Assembly (NCBI RefSeq): GCF_002307355.1 | Contig: NZ_CP017481.1 | Coordinates: forward strand, 3,782,001 to 3,846,000 | Source of the DNA: Pectobacterium polaris | GTDB lineage: Bacteria > Pseudomonadota > Gammaproteobacteria > Enterobacterales > Enterobacteriaceae | Direction: 5' to 3' | Length of the DNA stretch: 64,000 nucleotides | In this document: positions 54,682 through 64,000 of the stretch, in pieces | Position numbering within the stretch: position 1 is the first letter of the stretch | Layout: each line of letters begins with the position of its first letter | Program-made: the position numbers and the translations under genes | The notes under the pieces: generated by a model | Seen by the model: only the letters and a program-made list of their open reading frames with translations | What the model was told of the DNA's origin: nothing | The model's database searches: none

Positions 54682-55671
54682 ATGCTTCAGGAAAAAGAGA
54701 ACCTGCTGGGCGAAGCCAACAGCTTTCTGGAGGTACTGGAACAGGTGTCGCAGTTGGCACAGTTGAATAAGCCCGTGCTGGTGATTGGCGAACGCGGTAC
54801 CGGTAAAGAGCTGATCGCCAGCCGTCTACATTATCTTTCCCCGCGTTGGCAAGGGCCGTTCGTTTCCCTCAACTGTGCGGCGCTCAACGAGAATCTGCTC
54901 GACTCCGAGCTATTTGGTCATGAAGCGGGGGCTTTTACCGGGGCGCAAAAACGCCATCTGGGACGTTTCGAGCGCGCCGACGGCGGAACGCTGTTTTTGG
55001 ATGAACTGGCTACCGCGCCGATGCTGGTGCAGGAAAAATTACTGCGGGTGATCGAATACGGCATGCTGGAGCGTGTCGGCGGCCGAGATCAGCTACAGGT
55101 TGACGTGCGCCTGGTGTGTGCGACCAACGACGATCTGCCTGCGCTTGCCGCCAGCGGTAAATTCCGTGCGGATCTGCTCGATCGTCTGGCCTTTGACGTT
55201 GTGCAGCTCCCGCCGCTGCGTGAACGCCAACAGGACATCATGCTGCTGGCGGATAACTTTGCGATTCAGATGTGCCGCGAATTGCATCTGCCGCTGTTTC
55301 CCGGTTTTACGCCTGCCGCGCGCGAGACGCTGCTGAATTACGACTGGCCGGGCAATATTCGTGAGCTGAAAAACGTGGTTGAACGCTCGGTCTATCGTCA
55401 CGGCAACAGTGAGCAGCCTCTCGATGCCATCATTCTGAATCCCTTCCGCCGGGCAACCGCCGTTCAGGAAACGCCGCTACGTACGGCAATCAATCAGCCG
55501 GATTTACCGCTGGAGATGAAACCGTGGCTGCTGGAACAAGAGAAAGGCTTGATCGAACGGGCATTGAATCAGGCAAAGTTTAACCAGCGTAAAGCCGCGG
55601 AACTGCTGGGATTAACCTATCACCAACTGCGTGGATTGCTGAAGAAGCACGATATTGCGGTGAATGAGTGA
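54682..55671 (+). CDS. pspF: Psp operon transcriptional activator PspF
   Basis: A 329-residue sigma-54 enhancer-binding protein without a receiver domain. Walker A is GERGTGKE (about residues 34-41), the sigma-54 contact loop GAFTGA is intact (EAGAFTGAQKRHLGRF), Walker B is GTLFLDELA, and the C-terminal helix-turn-helix reads NQRKAAELLGLTYHQLRGLLKK. It activates pspA from upstream sites unless held by PspA. The divergent arrangement with pspABC is the standard one. Confidence 0.97.
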   Translation: MLQEKENLLGEANSFLEVLEQVSQLAQLNKPVLVIGERGTGKELIASRLHYLSPRWQGPFVSLNCAALNENLLDSELFGHEAGAFTGAQKRHLGRFERADGGTLFLDELATAPMLVQEKLLRVIEYGMLERVGGRDQLQVDVRLVCATNDDLPALAASGKFRADLLDRLAFDVVQLPPLRERQQDIMLLADNFAIQMCRELHLPLFPGFTPAARETLLNYDWPGNIRELKNVVERSVYRHGNSEQPLDAIILNPFRRATAVQETPLRTAINQPDLPLEMKPWLLEQEKGLIERALNQAKFNQRKAAELLGLTYHQLRGLLKKHDIAVNE

Positions 55672-55689
55672 CGGTCTGGAAAGAAAATA

Positions 55690-55707
55690 CGGGCGAATTA
55701 ACGCCCG
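55690..55707. terminator. Small GC-rich stem-loop between pspF and celV
   Basis: CGGGCG (55690-55695) pairs with CGCCCG (55702-55707) around AATTAA, between convergent genes. Short and without a T-run. Confidence 0.4.
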
Positions 55708-55742
55708 CAGAGGAAATGGATTAATAGGTTAACAGCGCGCGA

Positions 55743-57272
55743 TTACGGCTCCGTGCCCCATACCAGCGTGCCTTTATCGTGCACGGTGATCTTATCCCAG
55801 TTAGCGTAGCTCGTGACGTTAGCGCCGTATGAATAGTCATTCGTTTCATTCACGTTGCTCCAGTCACCGGCGTGGATACGCACCTGCACTTCACCAGTTT
55901 CCGCGCCCGGCTGAAGGGAACCGGCTCCGCTGCTGAAGGTCACCAGAACGTAGCGGTTGGCTTTGTCGGTGCTGGCGGCTGGCGTCCCTGTGCTGGTCAC
56001 GATGTTGTGAGGGCCGACGTTCGCCCAGTCAACAAAGAGGTTCGCGCCAGGTTTGCCATCATCGTGGAAGTAGTAACGCACTTGCAGATCGCTCAGTTTG
56101 ATCGGCGTACTTCCGGTATTTTTGATGTTGACGGCCATACGAATCGCATCATCGGAAGGGTTGTTATCGACATTACGATATTGCAGCACGACGTCACCCG
56201 TTGTTCCGTTACCTGGGTTGGTCGGTTCCGTTGGTGGGGTTGGCGTATCGCCACCGTTATCGCCATTGCTCAGATCCGCACCTGCACGAATCTGCTCTCT
56301 GACAAATTTGCCTGACGTCGACAGATTCTGCTCCGTCCAGCCACCTGATTTGCTCGCACCCGGAGCCAGCGCGGCGGACGCTTCTGACTTATCGGTAAGC
56401 GACCAGTTCACCCAGCTTACGCCACGGTTATTCAGGAAATCGATCCAGGTCTGCGATTCAGGCAGGAACGGCCCACCGTTGCCGGACGCATCGCTGGTGC
56501 CCCACTCACTGACGAAAATCGCCGCGCCACGGCTTTGTGCATAGTCAATGCGGTCGCGCAGGAACTGCCCGTGCGTACCCGCATAGAAATGCAGTGCGTA
56601 CATCGTATTAGGATCGGGTAACTGATTATCCGCCGCGTCGTGGATATCCTGACTCCAGGTGCCCGTACCAACGATAATCAGGTTATCGGGATCTTTGCTA
56701 CGGATAGTGTCAGTCACTTCCAGCGCATAAGGCCGAATTTGCCCGTTCCATGTCACGCCGCCGTTTGGCTCATTAGCGATTTCATAAATCACGTTTGGCG
56801 AGCTGCCATACAGCCCCGCCATTTCAGCAAAGAAGGTTTTTGCCTGTGCTTTATAAATATTGGGATCATTATCCGACAAGATGTGCCAGTCGATGATGAT
56901 GTAGACGCCGAGGCTTTGCGCCGCCGCAACGGCCTCTTTTACCTTATTGGCGAGGGAAGGATTCGAAATATAGCCGTCAGACGACGTGTACATAGCGGCA
57001 CGGAATACCGTGATCCCCCAGTCATCGCGCAGCCACTTCATCGAATCTTTGTTGACATAGTCACCAAACCACTGCAAACCGTGCGAACTGACCCCTCTCA
57101 GCTGCACCCTTTTCCCCTGTTCATCCACCAGTCGCCCGTTTTCGATGGACAGCTGACCATGCGTTTCTACCGGCGTAGCGGATAATGCTGAAAAGCTGAG
57201 TGACATCCCCAGCACCGTTGTTACCACCCCTAACGTCAATTTCCTGACGATTTGATTCCTTCTCATCCACAT
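55743..57272 (-). CDS. celV: Secreted endoglucanase CelV (GH5 with CBM3)
   Basis: A 509-residue cellulase from the ATG at 57272 (a second ATG at 57266 is better spaced from AAGGA; an upstream open frame runs to 57365). A signal peptide ends near LSFSALSA. The GH5 domain (about 35-330) has the acid/base Glu in [11 protein letters not shown] and the nucleophile Glu in [11 protein letters not shown] Thr/Pro/Gly linker (about 345-370) leads to a C-terminal CBM3 ([45 protein letters not shown]). The sequence matches my memory of Pectobacterium CelV. It cuts cellulose in plant tissue after secretion by the Out type II system. Confidence 0.95.
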   Translation of the reverse strand: MWMRRNQIVRKLTLGVVTTVLGMSLSFSALSATPVETHGQLSIENGRLVDEQGKRVQLRGVSSHGLQWFGDYVNKDSMKWLRDDWGITVFRAAMYTSSDGYISNPSLANKVKEAVAAAQSLGVYIIIDWHILSDNDPNIYKAQAKTFFAEMAGLYGSSPNVIYEIANEPNGGVTWNGQIRPYALEVTDTIRSKDPDNLIIVGTGTWSQDIHDAADNQLPDPNTMYALHFYAGTHGQFLRDRIDYAQSRGAAIFVSEWGTSDASGNGGPFLPESQTWIDFLNNRGVSWVNWSLTDKSEASAALAPGASKSGGWTEQNLSTSGKFVREQIRAGADLSNGDNGGDTPTPPTEPTNPGNGTTGDVVLQYRNVDNNPSDDAIRMAVNIKNTGSTPIKLSDLQVRYYFHDDGKPGANLFVDWANVGPHNIVTSTGTPAASTDKANRYVLVTFSSGAGSLQPGAETGEVQVRIHAGDWSNVNETNDYSYGANVTSYANWDKITVHDKGTLVWGTEP

Positions 57273-57313
57273 ATTCCTTATCTCCATTGTGTACACCCAT
57301 GATCTTGGGTGTA
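57273..57313 (-). promoter_or_regulatory. celV leader: hairpin plus GGA motifs at the ribosome site
   Basis: TACACCCA (57292-57299) pairs perfectly with TGGGTGTA (57306-57313), forming a hairpin in the mRNA leader. It is followed by AATGGAG and AAGGAAT just before the ATG. GGA in such places is the core of RsmA/CsrA sites, and RsmA is a known repressor of soft-rot enzymes. Regulation through this leader is inferred. Confidence 0.5.
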
Positions 57314-57656
57314 GGCATGATAAGGGAGATTTTTGTTCCCGCAAACAATTTAGGAAATTTCCCAACCATATTGATTTTATTAATTATTTACAGGGAAATA
57401 GAAAGCAGGGTAAGTATCTGGCGAAGTCATTTTTCAGACAAAAAAAAAAGCCAGCACGTCGGCTGGCTAAAATAATACTGGAAGCAATGTGAGCAATGTC
57501 GTGCTCTCCTTCAGTGCCTGCGAGAAGCCACCGTCGAAGTGCGAAAATGATGATAATAGTTATCAGTATCATCTGTAAAGCACTTTGTTGAGAATTTTTC
57601 TCATTACCATACTGATTATGGGGTTCCTGTCAGCCTCATCGCTGCTGATAGCAGGC
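57314..57656. other. celV promoter region and RES-side terminator
   Basis: About 340 AT-rich bases with the perfect palindrome GGAAATTTCC (57353-57362) and TTGTT-N6-AACAA (57334-57349) upstream of celV, both possible regulator sites, and the hairpin listed separately at 57449-57468. No credible gene. Confidence 0.5.
57440..57468 (-). terminator. Minus-strand terminator of the Xre/RES pair
   Basis: AGCCAGC (57449-57455) pairs with GCTGGCT (57462-57468); the run of ten A before it becomes T10 on the minus strand. It is about 190 bases beyond the RES stop, and could also stop readthrough into celV. Confidence 0.8.
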
Positions 57657-58145
57657 TTAGTGTCCGATCGGGTTAAACAGCCTATGACTGTAAAAATCCG
57701 GGATCGCCTCAATCAGACGTAGCTGGCTTAACGCGGGGTGTAGCGGATTAATCAACGCATTACGCATGCTGCCAAACGGCTTAACCGCGCTGGTCGGCAC
57801 CCAAATCACCAGCGATTGCCCAGCGTTCAGGCAGCGCGATCCCAGTGCCTGCACGTCCGGCATAAAGGGATAGCGATGCCAGTCTTCAGGCAGCATGTCC
57901 AGCGTAATGGATTCTTGTGGGACATCGTCCGGCAGTTCATACACACCCAAACGATAGCTGGCGGGCAGCAACTGCGGCGAAGGAAGATAATTGCCCATTT
58001 CCAGCATCGCGACAGCGGGCGTTTCACTGAAATATAGCACCGGCGTGTTGGGCTGATTGAAACGTGCACCGTGCTGAAAACTTACGCCCGTTTGCCCTGA
58101 AAACGCCTCCAGCCAGACCGCTTTAGTAATGCGGTAAAGCCTCAT
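57657..58145 (-). CDS. RES-domain toxin
   Basis: A 162-residue RES-family protein: MRLYRITK, then the active-site Arg in HGARFNQPNTPVLYFSETPAVAMLEMGNYL, with the Glu in SETPAVAMLE and conserved Ser/Asn toward the C-terminus (INPLHPAL). RES toxins degrade NAD+ (MbcT, ParT and Res families), halting growth. The start overlaps the upstream antitoxin gene stop by four bases. The set lies between celV and sapA and is not part of the E. coli backbone. Activity is inferred from family membership. Confidence 0.88.
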   Translation of the reverse strand: MRLYRITKAVWLEAFSGQTGVSFQHGARFNQPNTPVLYFSETPAVAMLEMGNYLPSPQLLPASYRLGVYELPDDVPQESITLDMLPEDWHRYPFMPDVQALGSRCLNAGQSLVIWVPTSAVKPFGSMRNALINPLHPALSQLRLIEAIPDFYSHRLFNPIGH

Positions 58146-58582
58146 ATAAATTCGCCGTATTCAATACGATTCAGCGCGTTATCAACCAACTGACGCCCTT
58201 TGTGCGTATCCAGCATTTCCGCCGGCGTTTTCCCGCCAAAGGCCGGAATGCCGCTCTCCATCCACAGTTGCGCCTTCGCTTCATCTTCAAACGTCGTCAT
58301 GGCTTTCAACCACAGACGGAACGTCTCCAGCGCGGCCTCCCCCTGCTCCAGCGTTAAATGCTTACGGCGGAATAGACGAGAGATATTAGACGGGTCGACG
58401 GACAGCGCCGAGCCAATCAGCTTACGGCTTAGCCCGCTGGCATCCGCACCGCGCTTCAGCATCGCGCCGGAGATCCCACTGCGCACGACATTAACGAACA
58501 TTAACGGGTCATGGAAAACGCCATCAGGCAACTCGGCTTCACGAGCAAAGTTTTCAACTTTAAGACTGATTTCTGCATTCAT
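58142..58582 (-). CDS. Xre/MbcA/ParS-type antitoxin
   Basis: A 146-residue protein with an N-terminal Xre-like helix-turn-helix region (about 40-75, LSRKLIGSALSVDPSNISRLFRRKHL) and a C-terminal DUF2384 (MbcA/ParS) domain (EDEAKAQLWMESGIPAFGGKTPAEMLDTHKGRQLVDNALNRIEYG shortened pattern: GGKTPAEMLDT). It should block RES by its C-terminus and repress the operon through the helix-turn-helix. GAGGAAA precedes the ATG by about five bases. It is the first gene of the pair, as usual for Xre/RES modules. Confidence 0.9.
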   Translation of the reverse strand: MNAEISLKVENFAREAELPDGVFHDPLMFVNVVRSGISGAMLKRGADASGLSRKLIGSALSVDPSNISRLFRRKHLTLEQGEAALETFRLWLKAMTTFEDEAKAQLWMESGIPAFGGKTPAEMLDTHKGRQLVDNALNRIEYGEFI

Positions 58583-58594
58583 AGTTATTTCCTC

Positions 58595-58605
58595 GTCATT
58601 ATGAC
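58595..58605. promoter_or_regulatory. Palindrome upstream of the Xre/RES operon
   Basis: GTCATTATGAC is a perfect 11-base palindrome 12 bases before the antitoxin ATG. A related CACTATGACG lies at 58620-58629. This is a plausible autoregulatory operator for the Xre protein. Confidence 0.5.
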
Positions 58606-58753
58606 TTAACTATAGCATTCACTATGACGTTTTCAATCATTCATCTGGTGGCTCAAACGGTTGGAAAGTCGCCAGACGCGCATAACAAGAGTGGGGAGGA
58701 TGCCAAGAGTGCGATACACTCTGTATATAACCGTCTTGACTGAAAAATCCCGT

Positions 58754-60442
58754 ATGTTCGGAAAAACCTGTTTCGCACTGGCACTCACCTGGCTGGCATT
58801 GCCTGCACTGGCCGCACCACCGTCCGTGCTAACGCCGCCTGCTCCGCTGGAAAATATTCGCCAGAGCGGTTTTGTCTATTGCGTCAATGATGTCCTGAAC
58901 ACGTTTAACCCGCAGATGGCGCGCAGCGGCGTCACGATTGATACGCTGGCGGCGCAGCTTTACGATCGCCTGCTGGATGTCGATCCTTATACCTATCGTC
59001 TGATGCCAGAACTGGCTCAGCGCTGGGAAGTCTTGGATAACGGTTCGACATACCGTTTCTACCTGCGCCGCGATGTGCCGTTTCAGCACACCGCCTGGTT
59101 CAGCCCAACCCGTAATATGAACGCTGACGACGTGATATTCAGCTTCCAGCGCATGCTGGACAAAAAGCACCCGTATCATGATGTCAACGGCGGCGAATAC
59201 CCCTATTTCGACAGCCTGCAATTCGCCGATTCGGTGCAAAGCATCCGCAAGCTGGGCGACTACAGTATTGAGATCCGGCTCAACAGCCCGGACGCGTCTT
59301 TCCTCTGGCATCTGGCCACGCACTACGCGCCGATTCTGTCCGCAGAATACGCGCAACGTCTGGCGCAAGAGGATAAGAAGGAGCTGCTGGATCGCGAACC
59401 GGTCGGCACCGGCCCTTATCTGCTCGATGAATATCGCAACGGGCAATATATCCGACTGACGCGCAACGGCGATTATTGGCGCGGCCTGCCACGTATGCAG
59501 CAGGTGGTTGTCGATCTCGGCTCTGGCGGGACGGGCCGCTTATCCAAACTGCTGACCGGTGAATGTGATGTTCTCGCCTATCCGGCGGCCAGCCAGTTGA
59601 CGATCCTGCGTAATGACCCGCGTCTGCGTCTCTCGCTGCGTCCCGGCATGAACGTCGCCTATCTGGCCTTCAACGTGCGTAAACCGCCGTTGGACGACCG
59701 CCGCGTGCGGGAAGCCATCGCGTTGGCGATCAATAACGACAGGCTGATGCAGTCGATCTATTACGGCACAGCGGAAACGGCGGCGTCGATTCTGCCCCGC
59801 GCCTCGTGGGCGTACGACAATGAATCGCAAATTACGGAATATAACTCGCAGAAAGCGCGACAAATCTTGCAGGAACTGGGGCTGACGAACCTGAACCTGC
59901 GCCTGTGGGTGCCCAGCGCGTCACAGTCCTACAATCCGAGTCCGCTGAAAACGGCAGAGCTGATACAGGCCGATCTGGCGCAAATTGGCGTCACCGTGAC
60001 CATCATTCCGGTGGAAGGTCGTTTTCAGGAAGCGCGACTGATGGAGCTTAGCCACGATTTAACGCTGGCAGGCTGGGCAACGGACAGTAACGACCCGGAC
60101 AGCTTTTTCCGCCCGCTGTTAAGCTGCGCAGCAATTCGCTCCCAGAGCAACTACGCGCACTGGTGCGATCCCACGTTTGATGAAGTGCTGCAAAACGCGC
60201 TTTCGTCACAGCAGCTTTCTAAGCGGATTGACTATTATCAGCAGGCACAGCGCATTCTGGCGGAACAGTTACCCGTTCTGCCGCTGGCGTCGTCATTACG
60301 ACTGCTGGCCTACCGCTATGACATGAAAGGGCTGGTATTGAGTCCCTTCGGCAATGCCTCGTTCGCGGGCGTCTTCCGCGAGGATCAACAGGCGCAGCAG
60401 AAGCCTTCTGCACCGGAAACCGTGGAGGAAGCACAGCCGTGA
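58754..60442 (+). CDS. sapA: Peptide transporter periplasmic binding protein SapA
   Basis: A 562-residue family-5 solute-binding protein from the ATG at 58754, giving a clean signal peptide ([20 protein letters not shown]). The frame is open to 58661, but those starts hide the signal. The body has the expected pattern ([52 protein letters not shown]). SapA binds antimicrobial peptides or haem-type ligands in several bacteria; in soft-rot bacteria sap genes help resist plant antimicrobial peptides. It is the first gene of sapABCDF; its stop overlaps the sapB GTG. Confidence 0.93.
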   Translation: MFGKTCFALALTWLALPALAAPPSVLTPPAPLENIRQSGFVYCVNDVLNTFNPQMARSGVTIDTLAAQLYDRLLDVDPYTYRLMPELAQRWEVLDNGSTYRFYLRRDVPFQHTAWFSPTRNMNADDVIFSFQRMLDKKHPYHDVNGGEYPYFDSLQFADSVQSIRKLGDYSIEIRLNSPDASFLWHLATHYAPILSAEYAQRLAQEDKKELLDREPVGTGPYLLDEYRNGQYIRLTRNGDYWRGLPRMQQVVVDLGSGGTGRLSKLLTGECDVLAYPAASQLTILRNDPRLRLSLRPGMNVAYLAFNVRKPPLDDRRVREAIALAINNDRLMQSIYYGTAETAASILPRASWAYDNESQITEYNSQKARQILQELGLTNLNLRLWVPSASQSYNPSPLKTAELIQADLAQIGVTVTIIPVEGRFQEARLMELSHDLTLAGWATDSNDPDSFFRPLLSCAAIRSQSNYAHWCDPTFDEVLQNALSSQQLSKRIDYYQQAQRILAEQLPVLPLASSLRLLAYRYDMKGLVLSPFGNASFAGVFREDQQAQQKPSAPETVEEAQP

Positions 60443-61404
60443 TTATCTTTACCTTGCGACGTCTGGTGTTACTGATTGTGACCTTATCACTGCTGACGCT
60501 GGTTGGCTTTAGCCTCAGTTATTACACGCCTAACGCCCCGCTCAACGGCGCGGCGCTGTTTGATGCCTATCACTTTTACCTCACCAGCCTGCTTCAGGGG
60601 GATTTCGGTCGCTCCAGCATTAACGGACAGGCCATCAGCGAGCTGCTGAAAGAAGTGTTCCCGGCCACGATTGAGCTTTGTCTGCTGGCGTTTGCACTCT
60701 CGCTGCTGGTCGGTATTCCGCTGGGGATTACCGCTGGCGTGATGCAGAACCGCGGCGCGGACATTGTGATCAGCACGCTAGCGCTCATCGGCTTTTCCCT
60801 GCCGGTATTCTGGCTGGCGCTGCTGCTAACGCTCTTTTTCTCGCTGCACCTCGGCTGGCTACCGGTTTCAGGCCGTTTCGACCTGCTCTATCAGGTGAAA
60901 ACCGTCACCGGATTTGCACTGATTGACGCTTGGCTGTCAGATTCGCCACATCGCGGTGAAATGATCGTTAGCGCCATCCGCCATCTGATTCTGCCGATTA
61001 CCGTGCTGGCCGTTGGGCCGACGACCGAAGTGATTCGCCTGATGCGCGTCAGCACTACGGAAATTATCAGCAAAAACTACATTAAAGCAGCGGCGACTCG
61101 CGGACTGTCGCGCTTTACGATCATTCGCCGCCATCTGATTCATAACGCGCTGCCGCCGATTATTCCCAAACTGGGATTACAATTTTCCACGATGCTGACG
61201 CTGACGATGATTACCGAAGTGGTCTTTAACTGGCCGGGCATCGGTCGCTGGCTGGTGAACGCCATTCGCCAGCAGGACTTCGCGGCCATTTCTGCGGGCG
61301 TGATGGTGGTTGGCGCAATGGTCATCACGGTCAACATCCTGTCCGATATTTGGGGTGCCATGGCAAATCCGTTGAAACACAAGGAATGGTATGCCCTACG
61401 ATAA
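60439..61404 (+). CDS. sapB: Peptide ABC transporter permease SapB
   Basis: A 321-residue inner-membrane permease starting with GTG inside the sapA stop (GTGA overlap). It has an N-terminal helix, a short periplasmic part, and five further helices of the DppB/OppB type. The EAA-like coupling loop is visible as [27 protein letters not shown]. It works with SapC as the membrane channel. Confidence 0.96.
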   Translation: MIIFTLRRLVLLIVTLSLLTLVGFSLSYYTPNAPLNGAALFDAYHFYLTSLLQGDFGRSSINGQAISELLKEVFPATIELCLLAFALSLLVGIPLGITAGVMQNRGADIVISTLALIGFSLPVFWLALLLTLFFSLHLGWLPVSGRFDLLYQVKTVTGFALIDAWLSDSPHRGEMIVSAIRHLILPITVLAVGPTTEVIRLMRVSTTEIISKNYIKAAATRGLSRFTIIRRHLIHNALPPIIPKLGLQFSTMLTLTMITEVVFNWPGIGRWLVNAIRQQDFAAISAGVMVVGAMVITVNILSDIWGAMANPLKHKEWYALR

Positions 61405-62281
61405 CGTTTATAGCGAAAAGCGGCTGCCTAGCCGACTGGGCGATACCTGGCGGGCATTCCATCAGGATATGCTGGCGATGGTCGGGCTATACGGCTTTCT
61501 GATCCTGATCGGCCTGTGTTTGTTCGGCAAATTTCTCGTACCTTATGAAGTTGACCAGCAATTCTTGGGCTATCAGTTGCTGCCTCCTTCCTGGTCGCAC
61601 TATGGTGAAGTGTCGTTCTTTCTTGGCACCGACGATTTAGGCCGCGATCAGCTAAGCCGTCTGCTGAGCGGTGCTGCACCGACCGTTGGCGCGTCGCTCA
61701 TCGTCACCTACGCGGCGGCGCTGTGCGGCATCGTGCTGGGCGTCTTTGCGGGCGTCACGCGCGGGCTGCGCTCTGCGATGCTCAACCATATTCTGGATAC
61801 GCTGCTGTCCATTCCGTCGCTGCTGCTGGCGATTGTCGTCATCGCCTTTATCGGCCCTAAGCTCGAACACGCAATGCTCGCCGTCTGGCTGGCGCTGTTG
61901 CCGCGCATGGTGCGCACCATCTACAACGCTGTACACGATGAAATGGACAAAGAGTACGTGATCGCCGCCCGTCTCGACGGCGCTTCCACGCTTTATCTGG
62001 TCTGGTACGTTGTGCTGCCAAACATTGCCGCACTGCTGGTCTCCGAATTTACCCGCGCGCTGTCGATTGCCATTCTGGATATCGCCGCACTGGGCTTTCT
62101 CGATTTGGGCGCGCAGCTGCCGACGACCGAATGGGGTGCCCTGCTTGGCAACTCGCTGGAGCTGGTTTATGCCGCACCGTGGACCGTGATGCTGCCCGGT
62201 GCGGCTATTGCACTGAGCGTGTTAATCGTCAACCTGCTGGGCGACGGCATCCGCCGTGCGCTCGTCGCGGAAACGGAATAA
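61391..62281 (+). CDS. sapC: Peptide ABC transporter permease SapC
   Basis: A 296-residue DppC/OppC-type permease with an N-terminal helix ([20 protein letters not shown]), the family motif [20 protein letters not shown], five more helices, and a coupling loop [24 protein letters not shown]. Its ATG lies 14 bases inside the end of sapB, so the two are tightly coupled. Confidence 0.96.
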   Translation: MPYDNVYSEKRLPSRLGDTWRAFHQDMLAMVGLYGFLILIGLCLFGKFLVPYEVDQQFLGYQLLPPSWSHYGEVSFFLGTDDLGRDQLSRLLSGAAPTVGASLIVTYAAALCGIVLGVFAGVTRGLRSAMLNHILDTLLSIPSLLLAIVVIAFIGPKLEHAMLAVWLALLPRMVRTIYNAVHDEMDKEYVIAARLDGASTLYLVWYVVLPNIAALLVSEFTRALSIAILDIAALGFLDLGAQLPTTEWGALLGNSLELVYAAPWTVMLPGAAIALSVLIVNLLGDGIRRALVAETE

Positions 62282-62297
62282 GAGGCGACGACTCCCT

Positions 62298-63290
62298 ATG
62301 CCATTACTTGATATCCGTAACCTGACGATTGAATTTCTGACCGCCGACGGCGCGGTAAAAGCTGTCGACCGCGTCAGTATGACGCTGAGCGAGGGTGAGA
62401 TTCGCGGGCTGGTGGGCGAATCCGGCTCAGGTAAAAGCCTGATCGCCAAAGCCATCTGCGGGATCACCAAAGAAAACTGGCGCGTGACCGCCGATCGTTT
62501 CCGCTTCGATGATATCGACCTGCTACAACTGTCGTCGCGCGAGCGGCGTAAGCTGGTCGGCCATAACGTCTCCATGATTTTCCAGGAGCCGCAATCCTGT
62601 CTCGATCCGTCCGAAAGTGTGGGCCGTCAGCTGGTACAGGCGATTCCGGGTTGGACGTACAAAGGCCGCTGGTGGCAGCGATTTAACTGGCGCAAGCGCC
62701 GCGCGATCGAACTGCTGCACCGCGTCGGGATTAAAGATCATAAAGACATCATGGGCAGCTACCCCTATGAGCTGAGCGACGGCGAGTGTCAGAAAGTGAT
62801 GATTGCTATCGCGCTGGCAAACCAGCCGCGCCTGCTGATTGCCGATGAACCGACCAACGCGATGGAATCCACCACGCAGGCGCAGATTTTCCGCCTGCTG
62901 TCGCGCCTGAACCAAAACAATAACACCACGATTCTGCTCATCAGCCATGACCTGCAAACCATGAGCAAATGGGCCGACCGGATCAACGTGCTCTATTGTG
63001 GGCAAACGGTGGAGAGCGCCACCTGTGAAGATTTGATCACCGCGCCGCACCATCCTTATACGCAGGCGCTGATTCGCGCAATGCCCGATTTCGGTCGTTC
63101 TCTGCCGCACAAAAGCCGGCTAAATACTCTGAACGGGGCGATCCCCTCGTTAGAGCACCTGCCGATTGGCTGCCGGCTCGGCCCGCGCTGCCCGTATTCA
63201 CAAAAACAGTGTATGCAAACGCCGCCGCTGCTTTCCGTTAAGAACCACTTATATGCCTGCCACTTCCCGCTCAACATGGAGGAACCGTGA
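62298..63290 (+). CDS. sapD: Peptide ABC transporter ATPase SapD
   Basis: A 330-residue ATPase from the ATG at 62298 ([20 protein letters not shown]), the exact size of E. coli SapD; the open frame back to 62256 is not needed. Walker A is GESGSGKS, the Q-loop [13 protein letters not shown], the signature segment [14 protein letters not shown] (variant of SGGQ), and Walker [15 protein letters not shown]-terminal OppD-type cysteine region ([14 protein letters not shown]) may bind a metal cluster. In E. coli SapD also supports Trk potassium uptake. Confidence 0.96.
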   Translation: MPLLDIRNLTIEFLTADGAVKAVDRVSMTLSEGEIRGLVGESGSGKSLIAKAICGITKENWRVTADRFRFDDIDLLQLSSRERRKLVGHNVSMIFQEPQSCLDPSESVGRQLVQAIPGWTYKGRWWQRFNWRKRRAIELLHRVGIKDHKDIMGSYPYELSDGECQKVMIAIALANQPRLLIADEPTNAMESTTQAQIFRLLSRLNQNNNTTILLISHDLQTMSKWADRINVLYCGQTVESATCEDLITAPHHPYTQALIRAMPDFGRSLPHKSRLNTLNGAIPSLEHLPIGCRLGPRCPYSQKQCMQTPPLLSVKNHLYACHFPLNMEEP

Positions 63291-64000
63291 TGGTTGAGAT
63301 GCTGCTTGAAGCCCGCAACCTGACCAAGACGTTCCGCTATCGGACCGGGCTGTTCCGTCGTCAGCATGTTGAGGCGGTGAAATCCGTCAGCTTTACGCTG
63401 CGTGAACGGCAAACGCTCGCCATCATCGGCGAGAACGGATCGGGGAAATCAACGCTGGCTAAAATGCTGTCGGGCATGATCGCGCCGACGTCCGGCGAGC
63501 TGGTTATCGATGACCATCCACTGCACTACGGCGATTACCGCTACCGCAGCCAGCGCATCCGCATGATCTTTCAGGATGCGAGCAACGCGCTTAATCCGCG
63601 TCAGCGCATCGGGCAACTGCTGGATGTCCCGCTGCGGCTGAATACCGATCTCAGCGCTGAAGCGCGTGAAAGAGCGATTAATCAGGCGTTGCATCAGGTC
63701 GGGCTACGTCCCGATCACGCCTATTATTATCCGCATGCGCTCGCGCCGGGGCAAAAACAGCGCGTCGGTCTGGCGCGTGCGCTAATCCTGCAACCGAAAG
63801 TGATTGTCGCCGATGAGGCACTGGCGTCACTGGATATGTCTATGCGGTCACAGATTATCAATCTGATGCTGGAGTTACAGGAAAAGCACGGTATCTCTTA
63901 TATTTACGTGACGCAGCATCTGGGCATGATGAAACACATCAGCGACCAGATTCTGGTGATGCAGGCAGGCGAAGTGGTCGAACGCGGCAGTACCGCCGAT
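63290..64000 (+). CDS. sapF: Peptide ABC transporter ATPase SapF (cut by window end)
   Basis: The first 237 codons of SapF are present; the gene continues past the window. The ATG overlaps the sapD stop by one base (TGATG). The product begins [20 protein letters not shown], with Walker A GENGSGKS, Q-loop IFQDASNALNPRQR, signature segment LAPGQKQRVGLARAL, Walker B KVIVADEALASLD and switch His in YVTQHLGMMKH, all as in E. coli SapF. It pairs with SapD to power the SapBC channel. Confidence 0.95.
   Translation, partial: MVEMLLEARNLTKTFRYRTGLFRRQHVEAVKSVSFTLRERQTLAIIGENGSGKSTLAKMLSGMIAPTSGELVIDDHPLHYGDYRYRSQRIRMIFQDASNALNPRQRIGQLLDVPLRLNTDLSAEARERAINQALHQVGLRPDHAYYYPHALAPGQKQRVGLARALILQPKVIVADEALASLDMSMRSQIINLMLELQEKHGISYIYVTQHLGMMKHISDQILVMQAGEVVERGSTAD

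Overview
The window looks like a chromosomal segment of a soft-rot enterobacterium, most likely Pectobacterium. Three things point there: the backbone follows E. coli-like gene order (rstAB-asr-ydgU-ydgD, hrpA/azoR, ydbH-ynbE, ldhA, ttcA, zntB, mppA-mpaA-tpx, tyrR, ycjF-ycjX, psp, sap); it carries a plant-cell-wall cellulase of the CelV type (GH5 plus CBM3); and it has paired Aer-like chemoreceptors. Protein similarity to E. coli is high across the backbone. No rRNA, tRNA, insertion sequence or CRISPR array was recognised.

Layout. 1-4.5 kb: end of an anti-sigma-like gene, a YceI-family protein, a CSS-motif/EAL phosphodiesterase gene broken by a one-base deletion, and an Imm26-like orphan. 4.6-9.1 kb: RstA/RstB with its expected target asr behind a good RstA box, the tiny membrane protein YdgU, a short fimbrial-like protein and the YdgD protease. 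9.5-20 kb: a GAF/degenerate-GGDEF/EAL protein, a broken EcsC-family gene, HrpA, AzoR, YnbE and a frameshifted YdbH. 20-25 kb: two tandem Aer-like receptors, LdhA and a DUF333 lipoprotein. 25.5-32 kb: an orphan 85-residue gene, TtcA, an overlooked 58-residue proline-rich protein, ZntB, MppA, MpaA and Tpx.

32-35.4 kb is an accessory pair inserted between tpx and tyrR: a RecQ-like helicase with a C-terminal phosphoribosyltransferase domain, overlapping by 4 bases with a DprA-like gene. It recalls the PRTase/DprA logic of ShosTA defence/toxin-antitoxin pairs and is the strongest candidate here for a poorly described system. 35.4-41.3 kb: TyrR, an M20 peptidase, YcjF and YcjX.

41.5-53 kb is a contact-dependent-inhibition-type island in the order transporter (CdiB), acyltransferase (CdiC, HlyC-like), 2607-residue effector (CdiA), immunity candidate and an unknown lipoprotein. 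The effector ends in a deaminase-like toxin domain (CAE ... PCENC). The island lies between pspC and ycjX, which are operon-mates in E. coli, and no pspD is visible. A 22-bp tandem repeat containing a dyad precedes it.

53-64 kb: pspABC with divergent pspF, the cellulase gene with a structured leader, an Xre/RES NAD-depleting-type toxin-antitoxin pair, and the sapABCDF peptide transporter operon, cut by the window end inside sapF.

Three genes are disrupted (CSS-EAL, EcsC, ydbH). Two of these carry an apparent loss of one G from a G-run, which may be sequencing error, phase variation or real decay.
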